From Deferribacteres bacterium (lineage in GTDB: Bacteria > Zhuqueibacterota > Zhuqueibacteria > Zhuqueibacterales > Geothermadaptataceae), in NCBI GenBank assembly GCA_020633675.1, contig JACKDE010000006.1:62001-126000 (forward strand): 64,000 nucleotides of DNA. The letters run 5' to 3'. Shown piece after piece: positions 35,239-44,772 of the stretch (positions are counted from its first letter, which is position 1; each line of letters starts with the position of its first letter). The notes under the pieces were generated by a model. The model was given only the letters and a program-made list of their open reading frames with translations, ran no database searches and was not told the origin of the DNA. The translations under genes were made by a program, and so were the position numbers.

Positions 35239-36198
35239 ATGGAAATATACCGCACTCTGGAGGGATTACCTCGCGACTCGGAAAATGTGCTGACGGTCGG
35301 CACATTTGATGGCATACATTTAGGACATCGTTTTATCTTAGAAGAATTGGTTCGCCTTGCGCACTCCAATCACGGCGTTGCAACAGTTGTTACATTTGAT
35401 CCTCATCCAAAGCAGATTGTGGCGCAAGAGAATGGACAGCCTGTTCAGCTTTTAACGACTATCGAAGAAAAAATTCCGTTACTTCGGCAGCTCCACATTC
35501 AAAAGCTTGTGATTCTTCCATTTACAAAGGAATTCTCCCAGCTTGGTGCTGAAGCATTTGTTCGTTCAATACTTGTTGATCGTGTTGGTATGAAAGGGGT
35601 TGTTGTGGGATACGATCATGCTTTTGGGCGCAACCGTGAAGGGGGATTGAAAACATTGCAAGGCATTGCTTCAGAGTCTGCATTTGAAGTACTGCAACTT
35701 GATGAGCTCACTGCAGATGGAGCGCATGTTAGCTCAACACAAATACGGCAACATTTGAAAAAAGGGCAGATAGGTGAGGCAAATGCCCTGCTTGGCTATG
35801 AATACAGCGTGATTGGCAAGGTTGTGCGGGGTGATGGCCGGGGAAAAACATTAGGTTTTCCAACTGCAAACCTATACATTTCAGAATCTGCCAAGCTATT
35901 GCCTGCAAATGGAGTCTACGCCGTGAAGGCTCAAGTTGGCATGGATACTTTTTCAGGCATGGCCAATATCGGTACTCGTCCGACATTTGACGGCGATCGA
36001 ATCGTTTTCGAAGTACATTTATTTGCTTTTGATGACGATATTTACGATCATGAGCTTCGCATCAGTTTTCGTGAAAAAATTCGAAATGAAGTCAAGTTTG
36101 GATCTGTTGAACAATTGATCCGGCAACTTGAAAACGATAAAATGCAAACAAAACAGTTGTTTAGTCATACTCAAAATGCAATTTTATGGAGTCATTAA
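35239..36198 (+). CDS. ribF: Riboflavin kinase / FAD synthetase
   Basis: Two-step enzyme converting riboflavin to FMN and then FAD. The N-terminal adenylyltransferase domain has VGTFDGIHLGHRFI (19-32) and VVGYDHAFGRNREGG. The C-terminal flavokinase domain starts near 180 with VVRGDGRGKTLGFPTANL and runs to FREKIRNE near the end. 319 residues, family size. It directly abuts truB and is followed by rpsO after three bases. Confidence 0.96.
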   Translation: MEIYRTLEGLPRDSENVLTVGTFDGIHLGHRFILEELVRLAHSNHGVATVVTFDPHPKQIVAQENGQPVQLLTTIEEKIPLLRQLHIQKLVILPFTKEFSQLGAEAFVRSILVDRVGMKGVVVGYDHAFGRNREGGLKTLQGIASESAFEVLQLDELTADGAHVSSTQIRQHLKKGQIGEANALLGYEYSVIGKVVRGDGRGKTLGFPTANLYISESAKLLPANGVYAVKAQVGMDTFSGMANIGTRPTFDGDRIVFEVHLFAFDDDIYDHELRISFREKIRNEVKFGSVEQLIRQLENDKMQTKQLFSHTQNAILWSH

Positions 36199-36201
36199 CA
36201 A

Positions 36202-36471
36202 ATGCCACTGACAAAAGAAACCAAACAAGAAATTATTGAAAAATTTGGCAAAGATAATTCGGATTCCGGCAGTACAGAAGTTCAGGTTGCGTTGCTGACG
36301 CAACGTATCAACGAATTGACCGATCATTTCAAGTCTCATAAAAAAGATTTCCATTCACAATTAGGCCTGTTGAAAATGGTTGGTCAACGCAGACGCCTGC
36401 TCAAATATCTGATGAAGAAGGATATTCAAGGCTATCGTGCACTCATCGAAAAGCTTGGGTTGCGTCGCTAA
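36202..36471 (+). CDS. rpsO: 30S ribosomal protein S15
   Basis: 89 residues, the standard length. Four helices with the LTQRINELTDHFKSHKKDFH rRNA-binding segment, LLKMVGQRRRLLKYLMKKD and a C-terminal LIEKLGLRR. S15 nucleates the 30S platform by binding 16S helix 22. The rpsO-pnp order is very widely conserved; the 196-base gap to pnp may hold an RNA processing or control site, though I see no strong hairpin. Confidence 0.98.
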   Translation: MPLTKETKQEIIEKFGKDNSDSGSTEVQVALLTQRINELTDHFKSHKKDFHSQLGLLKMVGQRRRLLKYLMKKDIQGYRALIEKLGLRR

Positions 36472-36667
36472 GCAAGCAGGGTCGCGAGCTAGCGTTTCAA
36501 ACAGCGCGCGTTCTCTTGCGGCCAATGCATCTAATACAGCATCACGTGCTCAAAACGATTATGCTCATTTTGATAATGAATGTGCGCAAAATTATGCATT
36601 TCGGCATATGGTTTCGTTGAGTGTGTTTTGAAAAACTTATTTATAGTGTTAAGGAGTAACAATCCTA

Positions 36668-38746
36668 ATGATGGTAGTGAAAGAGACAACTCTTAATAAT
36701 ACAGCTTTTAACATTGAAACCGGACGTGTAGCACGCCAAGCCAACGGCTCAGTGCTCGTTACATACGGCGAGACTGTCCTGCTGGCTACGGCCGTTGCTT
36801 CCGAAGAAGCCACCGACCGCGACTTTTTTCCACTGAGCGTGGAATATCGCGAAAAAGGCTATGCTGCTGGTAAGATTCCTGGCGGCTACATCAAGCGGGA
36901 AGGTCGCCCGAGCGAGAAGGAAATCCTCAGCAGCCGATTGATCGACCGTGGATTGCGCCCGCTTTTTGCAGATGGTTTCCGCAATGAAATACAAATTATT
37001 GTCACGGTGCTGTCCGCGGATAAGGAAAACTTTCCGGATGTCGTTGGCATCACCGCCGCCTCGGCAGCATTGAGCTTGTCGGATATCCCGTGGATGGGAC
37101 CTATTGCTGGCATTCGTGTTGGGCGTGTCGATGACGAGTTTGTTGCGAATCCTTCTGCTTCACAACTGGAAGAAAGCGACATCGATCTTATTATGGCGGT
37201 GAGTGAAGATTCAATTCTGATGGTCGAAGGCGAATCTGATGAGATTTCTGAAGAAGATATGCTGGCAGCTCTTGAGTTCGGACAAAAGTCGGCGCAAGCG
37301 CTGATCGAATTACAAAAACAGTTGGTATCCGAAGCAGGTAAGGCCAAGGTTGAATTTGCTTTGCCGGGCAAAACGGATGGTCTCGAGGATCGCGTTAAAG
37401 AAGAAGCAACGTCTGCATTGGAAGAATTTTTGAAAATCACTGAAAAAGCGGACCGTCGTTCCAAAATCAAGGCATTCTCGACAGATTTGAAGGAAAAATT
37501 GGCCGAGGAATTTCCGGAATGCGAAAAAGAAATCGCCTCGGTTTTGCATGATATCGAAAAAGATATTACACGCTCGGCAATTCTGAATGAGTCGCGACGC
37601 CTGGATGGACGTGGCCCCGATGACATCCGCGATATTTCGTGTGAGGTCGGCATGTTGCCACGTACACATGGTTCGTGCCTCTTTACTCGCGGTCAAACGC
37701 AATCTCTCGGTGTCGTCACCCTCGGCACCAAAGTGGATGAGCAGCGTATGGACGAGTTGGATGGCGAATATTTTAAAACCTACATGCTGCATTATAATTT
37801 CCCGCCATTCAGTGTCGGCGAAGTACGTCCCATTCGTGGTGTCGGTCGTCGTGAAATCGGACATGGCGATTTGGCCGAGCGTGCTTTGAAGCCGGTCATT
37901 CCTCGTGAAGATGTGTTTCCGTATACAATCCGCATTGTCTCCGAGATTCTTGAATCAAATGGTTCATCTTCAATGGCGAGTGTTTGCAGCGGCTCGCTCG
38001 CTCTCATGGATGCGGGTGTTCCGGTCAAGGAAGCTGTAGCTGGCATTGCCATGGGCCTGATCACCGATGGCTCTAATTTCAAAGTTCTGACCGACATTCT
38101 CGGCGATGAAGATCACCTCGGCGATATGGACTTCAAAGTTGCAGGTACAGCCAGTGGCATCACAGCATTCCAGATGGACATTAAAGTCAAAGGAATCTCG
38201 ACTGAAGTGATGGAAGAAGCTTTGCAAAAAGCTCAAAATGCGCGGTTGAGAATTCTCGAAGTGATGAATGCTACATTGAATAGCCCACGCGAAGATCTTT
38301 CTGAACATGCGCCTCGCATCATTTCCTTTAAAATCAATCCGGAAAACATCGGAACGGTCATCGGCCCGGGCGGCAAAGTGATTCGTGACATCGTCGAAAA
38401 GTCCGGTGCCACTGTTGATATTTCCGATGATGGTACTGTTAAAATTGCCGCTGTCGATCCTCGGGCCAGCCAGATTGCTCGTACGATGATCGACAACCTT
38501 GTCGCAGAACCTGAAGTCGGCGCGATTTATAAAGGCAAAGTCACCAAGATTGCAACTTTTGGCGCATTTGTTGAAATCATGCCAGGCAAAGAGGGGCTTC
38601 TGCATATATCTGAAATCGATACGCAACGCATCAACCGCGTCGAAGACGTGCTGAACGTCGGCGATGAAGTTGAAGTAAAGCTTCTCAGAGCAGAAAAAGG
38701 TAAATGGTCATTAAGCAGGAAAGTTCTTCTTGGTAATGATGAATGA
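36668..38746 (+). CDS. pnp: Polynucleotide phosphorylase
   Basis: 3'-5' phosphorolytic exoribonuclease and degradosome component. 692 residues: two RNase PH cores (about 10-145 and 315-535) joined by a helical domain. A KH domain (IGPGGKVIRDIVEKSGATVD, near 557) and an S1 domain (GKVTKIATFGAFVEIMPGKEG, near 620-690) follow. The second core keeps FTRGQTQSLG and the GDMDFKVAG motif, as in active enzymes. An AAGGAG site lies about 11 bases before the two tandem ATGs. Its stop overlaps the next gene as ATGA. Confidence 0.97.
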   Translation: MMVVKETTLNNTAFNIETGRVARQANGSVLVTYGETVLLATAVASEEATDRDFFPLSVEYREKGYAAGKIPGGYIKREGRPSEKEILSSRLIDRGLRPLFADGFRNEIQIIVTVLSADKENFPDVVGITAASAALSLSDIPWMGPIAGIRVGRVDDEFVANPSASQLEESDIDLIMAVSEDSILMVEGESDEISEEDMLAALEFGQKSAQALIELQKQLVSEAGKAKVEFALPGKTDGLEDRVKEEATSALEEFLKITEKADRRSKIKAFSTDLKEKLAEEFPECEKEIASVLHDIEKDITRSAILNESRRLDGRGPDDIRDISCEVGMLPRTHGSCLFTRGQTQSLGVVTLGTKVDEQRMDELDGEYFKTYMLHYNFPPFSVGEVRPIRGVGRREIGHGDLAERALKPVIPREDVFPYTIRIVSEILESNGSSSMASVCSGSLALMDAGVPVKEAVAGIAMGLITDGSNFKVLTDILGDEDHLGDMDFKVAGTASGITAFQMDIKVKGISTEVMEEALQKAQNARLRILEVMNATLNSPREDLSEHAPRIISFKINPENIGTVIGPGGKVIRDIVEKSGATVDISDDGTVKIAAVDPRASQIARTMIDNLVAEPEVGAIYKGKVTKIATFGAFVEIMPGKEGLLHISEIDTQRINRVEDVLNVGDEVEVKLLRAEKGKWSLSRKVLLGNDE

Positions 38747-40056
38747 CCTCGAATTCCAGTAAAATTCGTCAACTTAGTAAAAGCTCGCTTTTCACGGATA
38801 GCACGCTTTTTCAGAAAAGCGAGCTATCCAATGGCGCGCTCCTTGTCACAGAAAAAATTGATCATGTTCGCTCGGTTTCTTTAGGTGCCTGGGTAAAAAC
38901 CGGGAGTCGGCACGAAGCGCCGGGCGAAAATGGCGTTTCTCATTTTGTTGAACACATGTTATTCAAAGGCACCCGCAAACGCAGTGCCTTTGATATTGCC
39001 CACGCCATTGAAAGTGTTGGAGGGGGGCTAAACGCTTTTACTGGCAAAGAGCTGACTTGTTATTACGCTCATATCCTCGATGAAAACCTACCGCTTGCAG
39101 TTGATGTCCTGACCGATATGTTGATTGATTCAAGATTTTTGCAAGAAGAATTTGAGAAAGAAAAACAAGTTATTCTTGAAGAAATCGACGACGCAAATGA
39201 AGTGCCTGAAGATAAAATCCATGATTATTTCTTCGCAGATTTGTTTGAAGACCACCCCTTGGCACAGCCCATTCTCGGTTCATCAGATTCGGTTCATGCA
39301 TTACAGAATCAACAGCTAAAAGATTTTGTTGCTCGCACTTACCGGCCGGATTCTTTTGTTTTTGCTGCAGCAGGCAATGTCGACCACGATCAACTGGCTG
39401 CATTGCTCGATGCTGCATTGCCAAATGCAAAGCCTGGATTAAACGGAGAGCAGACGCATACCGCAACCCTGAGCAGAAAGCGCAAAGCACGCATCTATAA
39501 CGAAAAATCATTGCTCAGCCATCTCTGTATCGGCTCCCACCTTTTACATTTTGCAGACAAACGAAAGTATGCAGCATTGATTTTGAATACCCTGATCGGT
39601 GGTGGAATGAGCTCGAGACTTTTCCAGTCAGTGCGGGAAAAGCATGCGCTGTGCTATAATATTTATTCGTATTTGGAGTTTTTCAGCGATACCGGTATCT
39701 TTTGTATTTATGCGGGAGCGGATAAGGAAAAAAGCAATTTTGCGCACGACCTGATCGCCAGGGAGCTCGAAACTATCAGGATGAATGGCATTTCAGTGGA
39801 TGAGCTTGAAGCGACTAAATCTCAGTTTAAGGGTAATTTAATGCTGGGACTCGAGGATACATACAGTCGTATGAATCGTATTGCAAAAATGGAAATTTAT
39901 TTACAGAATTATTACTCACTGGATCAGGTTTTAGATGGTATTTCGAAAGTCAGTTTGTCTGATATTCAAAATGTAGCAGAAATAATGTTGCATCCGGACG
40001 GGCTGGTGACATCAATTTTATGTTCAAACATTCAAACTGAGGAGGAGGCGGGATGA
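38743..40056 (+). CDS. M16 family zinc peptidase (processing-peptidase type)
   Basis: 437 residues resembling bacterial mitochondrial-processing-peptidase beta subunits. The inverted zinc motif HFVEH is in GVSHFVEHMLFKGT (about residues 64-77). The downstream Glu region is in the EEFEKEKQVILEEI segment. The second half is the inactive-type M16 C-terminal domain with the R/Y region of GGGMSSRLFQSVREKHALCY. Linkage pnp-M16 is common in many phyla. The normal family start (kseLsNGallvtE) is preceded here by ~25 residues that coincide with a palindromic DNA element. Confidence 0.93.
   Translation: MTSNSSKIRQLSKSSLFTDSTLFQKSELSNGALLVTEKIDHVRSVSLGAWVKTGSRHEAPGENGVSHFVEHMLFKGTRKRSAFDIAHAIESVGGGLNAFTGKELTCYYAHILDENLPLAVDVLTDMLIDSRFLQEEFEKEKQVILEEIDDANEVPEDKIHDYFFADLFEDHPLAQPILGSSDSVHALQNQQLKDFVARTYRPDSFVFAAAGNVDHDQLAALLDAALPNAKPGLNGEQTHTATLSRKRKARIYNEKSLLSHLCIGSHLLHFADKRKYAALILNTLIGGGMSSRLFQSVREKHALCYNIYSYLEFFSDTGIFCIYAGADKEKSNFAHDLIARELETIRMNGISVDELEATKSQFKGNLMLGLEDTYSRMNRIAKMEIYLQNYYSLDQVLDGISKVSLSDIQNVAEIMLHPDGLVTSILCSNIQTEEEAG
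38796..38829. repeat. 15-bp inverted repeat inside the M16 peptidase gene
   Basis: GGATAGCACGCTTTT (38796-38810), a TCAG loop, then AAAAGCGAGCTATCC (38815-38829): 14 of 15 pairs. A second small palindrome AAAAGCTCGCTTTT lies just upstream at 38779-38792. The core AAAGCGAGCT also occurs in the element at 4727-4786. Confidence 0.75.
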
Positions 40057-41165
40057 TAATTGGTGTGCCTAAAGAGATTAAAACACTCGAAAATCGTGTC
40101 GCGCTTTTGCCGGTCGGTGCTGAGTTGCTGAAAGCAAACAAGCATCGTGTAATCGTTGAAAAAAATGCCGGCGCAGGTAGCGGATTTACGGATGAAGCCT
40201 ATCTCGAAGCTGGCGCTGAAATTGTCGACACAGCAGAGGAAGTGTACGCAAAGGCAGATATGATTGTGAAGGTGAAAGAACCCTTGCCGTCAGAATATCC
40301 CCTGCTGAAAGAAGATCAGATTATTTTTACCTATTTTCATTTCGCGGCTTCGCGTGAGCTGACGCAGGCCGTTATCGACTCCAAATGTATCGCCATTGCT
40401 TACGAGACTGTCGAAGCTCACGATGGATCGTTGCCGCTGCTGGTGCCGATGAGTGAAGTCGCTGGTCGCATGTCGATTCAAGTCGGTGCAATTTGCCTTG
40501 AAAAAATGTATGGTGGCATCGGATTGCTGCTTGGCGGCGTGCCGGGCGTTGAGCCCGCACGTGTTACCATACTTGGAGGCGGCGTGGTCGGGACAAACGC
40601 AGCCAAGATTGCAGCCGGTTTAGGAGCGCAGGTGACCATCATGGATATAAGCCTTGATCGATTGCGCTATTTGGACGATGTGATGCCGAAAAATGTCAAC
40701 ACGGTCATGTCAAATCCTGATAATATCCGGCGAGCCATTACACATTCGCACCTTGTTGTCGGTGGCGTTTTGATTCCGGGCGCGAAAGCTCCGAATCTCA
40801 TCACGCGCGATATGCTGGGCTTGATGCAACAAGGTTCAGTGATCGTCGATGTGGCTGTCGATCAAGGTGGGTGCGTGGAAACGATCAAGCCGACAACACA
40901 TGATAATCCGACCTATGAAATTGATGGCGTCGTGCATTACGGCGTTGCAAATATGCCCGGCGCTGTTCCGGTGACATCGACCATTGCATTGACCAACGCC
41001 ACGCTAAAATATGTACTCACTATTGCCAACAAGGGCTATCCAAGCTGCTTAAAAAGTGATAAATTGCTGGCAAGAGGCGCCAATGTCATACATGGCAAAA
41101 TCACCTACCAGGGTGTGGCTGAGGCGTTCTCGATGGAGTACACGCCTCTCGAAGAACTGATATAA
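40053..41165 (+). CDS. ald: Alanine dehydrogenase
   Basis: NAD-dependent, reversible conversion of alanine to pyruvate and ammonia. 370 residues, aligning position for position with well-studied enzymes: R15, K75, H96, S134 and D270 match the substrate and catalytic residues of the M. tuberculosis enzyme. The NAD-binding Rossmann motif is VTILGGGVVGTNAA (171-184). It begins within the stop of the M16 gene (ATGA), so it is the last gene in the translation block. Confidence 0.96.
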   Translation: MIIGVPKEIKTLENRVALLPVGAELLKANKHRVIVEKNAGAGSGFTDEAYLEAGAEIVDTAEEVYAKADMIVKVKEPLPSEYPLLKEDQIIFTYFHFAASRELTQAVIDSKCIAIAYETVEAHDGSLPLLVPMSEVAGRMSIQVGAICLEKMYGGIGLLLGGVPGVEPARVTILGGGVVGTNAAKIAAGLGAQVTIMDISLDRLRYLDDVMPKNVNTVMSNPDNIRRAITHSHLVVGGVLIPGAKAPNLITRDMLGLMQQGSVIVDVAVDQGGCVETIKPTTHDNPTYEIDGVVHYGVANMPGAVPVTSTIALTNATLKYVLTIANKGYPSCLKSDKLLARGANVIHGKITYQGVAEAFSMEYTPLEELI

Positions 41166-41291
41166 GTTCCAAATTGGAATTATAGACATTGATAACGAGG
41201 TGGCAGCGCATCAATTGATCCTTTCGTTGTGCTGCCACCAAATTTTTTGCACCCGGCCTTTGCTTCAAACCACCACAATGTGAAAACCACC

Positions 41292-42068
41292 ATGCACATG
41301 CCTGTTTTAGCCTATCATCTCGTAACGGATAAAGTCGATTTGGGATTTGCCCGCACGAGCCTGAAGCAATTTCAAAGACAAATGGCTTGGCTGCAAGAAA
41401 ATGAATATCAGACGTTAACACTGCAGGAAGCCGCCAATTTTAACTATGCAAAATCGCAAAATAGCAGCCAAAAGTACGTCGTGCTTACATTTGATGACGC
41501 CTACGCATCTATTCAGCATGCTGCTGAGATCATGTCCGATTATGGTTTTGTCGGCACATGCTTCGCAATCAGCGACTACATAGGCAAACTCAACAATTGG
41601 GATTACCAGTTTTATGCAAGAAAGTGGCTGCATGCTGATGCGCACTTGCTCAAATCGTTGGTACAAGCAGGGTGGGAGGTTGGATCGCATTCGCGTAGAC
41701 ATCATTTTCTCGGCCGCTTGAGCAAAATCAAGCTGTCTGAAGATTTGGCTGTATCACGAGATCGGATTTCAGAATTGACGGGCAAATTGGTTAAAACGAT
41801 TTCTTATCCATTTGGATATGCAGATCAGCGCGTCTGCAAAATCGCGAGGCATTGCGGATATCAATATGGCGTCGGCCTTGGCTTGCCGTTTCAGAAGCAA
41901 ATCAAATTAGGCAAAATGTGCATGCCGCGATTAGGTGTTTATCTCTTTGATACACTCTATAGTTTTCAAAGCAAAATACAGGCCTTTAACAAAACTTCCA
42001 CTTGGCATTTTGCACTCCAGCAAATTATCAGCTTCGGCTCGAGAGCGACTGTACTTTTGAAATCGTAA
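41292..42068 (+). CDS. Polysaccharide deacetylase family protein (NodB fold)
   Basis: Predicted metal-dependent deacetylase of N-acetylated glycans. Motif 1 is LTFDDAYAS (catalytic and metal Asp), motif 2 is the metal-binding HSRRHH (H-S-x-x-H), and motif 3 appears as SYPFGYAD. There is no obvious signal peptide. Frame opens at GTG 41229; ATG at 41292 just before MPVLAYHLVTDK matches the family N-terminus, but neither has a strong ribosome site. The G of the usual TFDDG is replaced by A. Confidence 0.87.
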   Translation: MHMPVLAYHLVTDKVDLGFARTSLKQFQRQMAWLQENEYQTLTLQEAANFNYAKSQNSSQKYVVLTFDDAYASIQHAAEIMSDYGFVGTCFAISDYIGKLNNWDYQFYARKWLHADAHLLKSLVQAGWEVGSHSRRHHFLGRLSKIKLSEDLAVSRDRISELTGKLVKTISYPFGYADQRVCKIARHCGYQYGVGLGLPFQKQIKLGKMCMPRLGVYLFDTLYSFQSKIQAFNKTSTWHFALQQIISFGSRATVLLKS

Positions 42069-42102
42069 ATAGTGGATCAAAAATTATAAATCTGAATTTG
42101 AG

Positions 42103-42495
42103 ATGGAATCAGAAAGCATTAAAAAGTTATACTACTCCATCAGCGAGGTGAGCCAAATCACCGGCGTGAAAAAACACATATTGCGTACCTGGGAAATGGA
42201 GTTTCCTGAACTGCATCCGAGTAAAAACAGGGCAGGCAATCGGACCTATCGACTGAGCGATATCAAGACGATCTACCAAATCAAACGGCTGCTGTATCAT
42301 GAGAAATACACACTCGAAGGCGCGCGGCAAAAGCTGTTAGCACTAAGAAAAAGTTCAGATAAAGAATCAATGAGCACGCTGGATGACCTTAAAGTTGCAG
42401 ATGTGCTGAGTGAAGTCAAACATGAAATTCGCGAAATGCTGACGATTCTGCGAAATGAGAGTGCTGATACGGAGCACTCTCCATCTGCTGAATAA
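42103..42495 (+). CDS. MerR-family transcriptional regulator
   Basis: 130 residues. The N-terminal winged helix-turn-helix (YYSISEVSQITGVKKHILRTWE, about 10-33; then NRAGNRTYRLSDIKTI) is typical of MerR proteins of the soluble, no-Cys type seen in FCB genomes. A short C-terminal coiled coil replaces an effector domain. No metal-binding Cys is present, so it is unlikely to sense metal ions. Target genes are unknown. Confidence 0.9.
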   Translation: MESESIKKLYYSISEVSQITGVKKHILRTWEMEFPELHPSKNRAGNRTYRLSDIKTIYQIKRLLYHEKYTLEGARQKLLALRKSSDKESMSTLDDLKVADVLSEVKHEIREMLTILRNESADTEHSPSAE

Positions 42496-42974
42496 AATTC
42501 AACAAGCACACTGCAAATGGCATACACTAAACAAACGATTTGCCTGTTTTTCGAGGCGAAATGGATTGTTGTGCACCTCGGTTGTATGTTTAGCTGATAC
42601 CAACAGCGAAGAAGTTAAGAAGTCAAAGGTTTTTATGGGCCGTAATTTCCCTAAATTAGTGGAGATTATGGCTATTTTTTTGTCTTGAAGGAATTCGGTC
42701 GTAGGTCTGAGGGAGTATTTACCAGTATGCTCGTGATAACACTCGACTAAGGTAAGTGCAGATACCTTTTACTCATATCTTCAACATTTTTCCAAGCAAA
42801 GGAAAACCTGTTTCCGGGCGCGGTTGAATTGAGAATCCGGCATTTTTTGATTCTCAAAGTCCGTTTATTTTTTTATCTATAATTTTGAAACCATGAATTA
42901 CATGAAAAGCGAGGGCGAATTGTAGGATTTAGACAAAATGATCGAATGTTAACTTAAAAACGTGGAGAGGTGGA
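42496..42974. other. 479-base intergenic region before the sugar symporter
   Basis: No credible gene or tRNA. It holds an exact 9-bp inverted repeat (42829-42857) and an AT-rich segment with a TATAAT at 42878-42883, which could be a -10 box. I saw no good -35 partner at 16-18 bases. The symporter's ATG follows a GGAGAGGTGG ribosome site. Confidence 0.45.
42829..42857. promoter_or_regulatory. Inverted repeat, possible operator or hairpin
   Basis: TTGAGAATC, 11 bases, GATTCTCAA: a perfect 9-bp dyad 20-50 bases upstream of a TATAAT box. It could bind a dimeric regulator of the galactose genes (the MerR gene is nearby) or form an RNA hairpin followed by a T-run. Confidence 0.35.
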
Positions 42975-44612
42975 ATGGAATTTTCGGTAATCGACTATGG
43001 GGTGTTTTTCGGCTACATCATTTTCATCGTTGGATTGGGCCTTTGGGTTTCCCGCGAGAAAAAAGGTCATGAAAAAGATTCGAAAGACTATTTTCTTGCA
43101 GGAAAATCTTTGCCCTGGTGGGCAATCGGAGCTTCACTGATTGCCGCTAATATTTCTGCAGAGCAGTTTATCGGGATGTCCGGTTCGGGATTTGCCATCG
43201 GATTGGCTATCGCATCTTATGAATGGATGGCCGCCATCACATTGATCATCGTAGGTAAATTTTTCCTGCCTATATTTATAGAGAAAAAACTTTATACCAT
43301 CCCAGAATTTATTGAAGCGCGTTTCAGTGAAAACCTGAAAACAATTTTGGCTGTGTTCTGGGTCGCGCTTTTTATCTTTGTTAATTTGACAACCGTATTG
43401 TTCCTGGGTGGCAAGGCAATCGATACCATTATCGGCAGTGGTGATGGTAGTATGATCATCTGGGCGATCCTTGGATTGGCTTTTATCGCAGCCGCTTATT
43501 CACTTTATGGAGGACTTTCAGCGGTAGCCTGGACTGATGTCGTGCAGGTTGCACTCTTGGTCATTGGCGGATTGATTACCTCAGTGATTGCATTGAACCA
43601 TGTTACGCCCGAGGGCGGTGTATTGCACGGTTTGTCTCATGTTTACAATACAGCCGGTGATAAGTTCCATATGATCCTGACCAGGGACAACCCGGAATAT
43701 TTTAACCTGCCTGGGGTCGCCGTGCTCATCGGTGGCATGTGGGTGGCTAATTTGTACTATTGGGGCTTTAATCAATACATCATTCAGCGAACGCTCGCTG
43801 CCAAATCCATAAAGGAAGCACAGCGAGGGATCGCCTTTGCCGCATTTTTAAAGCTGATCATTCCATTGATTGTCGTCATCCCTGGAATCGTGGCATATGT
43901 GATGTTTACTCAACCGGAAGGTACAGCTTTGATTCCCGGCGTGCAGGAAGCTTTTTCTAACGGTGATGGCAGCATCAATTATGACAAGGCTTACCCATGG
44001 CTAATCAGTGTATTTATTCCTATTGGATTAAAAGGATTGGTTTTAGCTGCTTTAACAGCTGCCATTGTTTCGTCGCTGGCATCTATGCTTAATTCGACCT
44101 CCACTATCTTTACCATGGATATCTATAAGCCCTATATCAATAAGCAGGCATCTGAAAAAAATCTGGTTACCGTTGGCAGAATCACAGCGTTTTCCGCCTT
44201 GATTATTGCGATTGTGGTTGCACCGGTTTTAGGCAATACTTCACAGATTTTTCAATATATTCAGGAGTATACCGGGCTCGTAAGTCCCGGCATACTGGCT
44301 GTGTTTTTAATGGGGCTGTTTTGGAAAAAGGCAACCAACAAAGCAGCTATCGCAGGTGTTCTTTTTTCAATTGTGGTCGCGTTACTGCTCAAGACAGCTG
44401 TTGTTGACTTGCCCTGGATGGATCAAATGTTTTACACCATGCTGATCACAATGGCCATCATTGCCGGCGTGAGTATGACCACATCGGAAGCGCCGGATGA
44501 TCCCAAGGGTATTGAACTAACTGCCAGTTTGTTTAAAACCGGCCCGGCATTCAATATCAGCACCTATGTTATTTTGATTATCCTGGCTGCCTTATACGCT
44601 GTTTTCTGGTAG
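42975..44612 (+). CDS. Sodium/sugar symporter resembling vSGLT
   Basis: 545-residue SSS-family transporter with about 14 membrane helices. Residues equal to the galactose-binding set of V. parahaemolyticus vSGLT can be seen: Q64 (ISAEQFIG), E83 (ASYEWMA) and N266 (WGFNQYIIQR). The Na2 site segment AIVSSLASMLNS is kept. It should import galactose (or glucose) with Na+. The galactokinase gene downstream supports galactose. The ATG has a GGAGAGGTGG site. Confidence 0.92.
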   Translation: MEFSVIDYGVFFGYIIFIVGLGLWVSREKKGHEKDSKDYFLAGKSLPWWAIGASLIAANISAEQFIGMSGSGFAIGLAIASYEWMAAITLIIVGKFFLPIFIEKKLYTIPEFIEARFSENLKTILAVFWVALFIFVNLTTVLFLGGKAIDTIIGSGDGSMIIWAILGLAFIAAAYSLYGGLSAVAWTDVVQVALLVIGGLITSVIALNHVTPEGGVLHGLSHVYNTAGDKFHMILTRDNPEYFNLPGVAVLIGGMWVANLYYWGFNQYIIQRTLAAKSIKEAQRGIAFAAFLKLIIPLIVVIPGIVAYVMFTQPEGTALIPGVQEAFSNGDGSINYDKAYPWLISVFIPIGLKGLVLAALTAAIVSSLASMLNSTSTIFTMDIYKPYINKQASEKNLVTVGRITAFSALIIAIVVAPVLGNTSQIFQYIQEYTGLVSPGILAVFLMGLFWKKATNKAAIAGVLFSIVVALLLKTAVVDLPWMDQMFYTMLITMAIIAGVSMTTSEAPDDPKGIELTASLFKTGPAFNISTYVILIILAALYAVFW

Positions 44613-44635
44613 ATCGAAAAGCAAAACTCGATTCA

Positions 44636-44665
44636 CCGTCCACTGCCAGTCGGTGGGCGGTTTTT
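44636..44665 (+). terminator. Rho-independent terminator
   Basis: A 10-bp stem (CCGTCCACTG / CGGTGGGCGG, two G-U pairs), loop CCAGT, then TTTTT. It lies 24 bases after the symporter stop, between it and galK. Confidence 0.75.
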
Positions 44666-44772
44666 CTTAATTCGATAAAGGATGTGATCGATCATCCCGG
44701 CGAATACAGAAGGCCTGCCTTGTCATATTGTGACCCAAAAAAACGATAACAAAATGACCTTTCGGTGCACCA

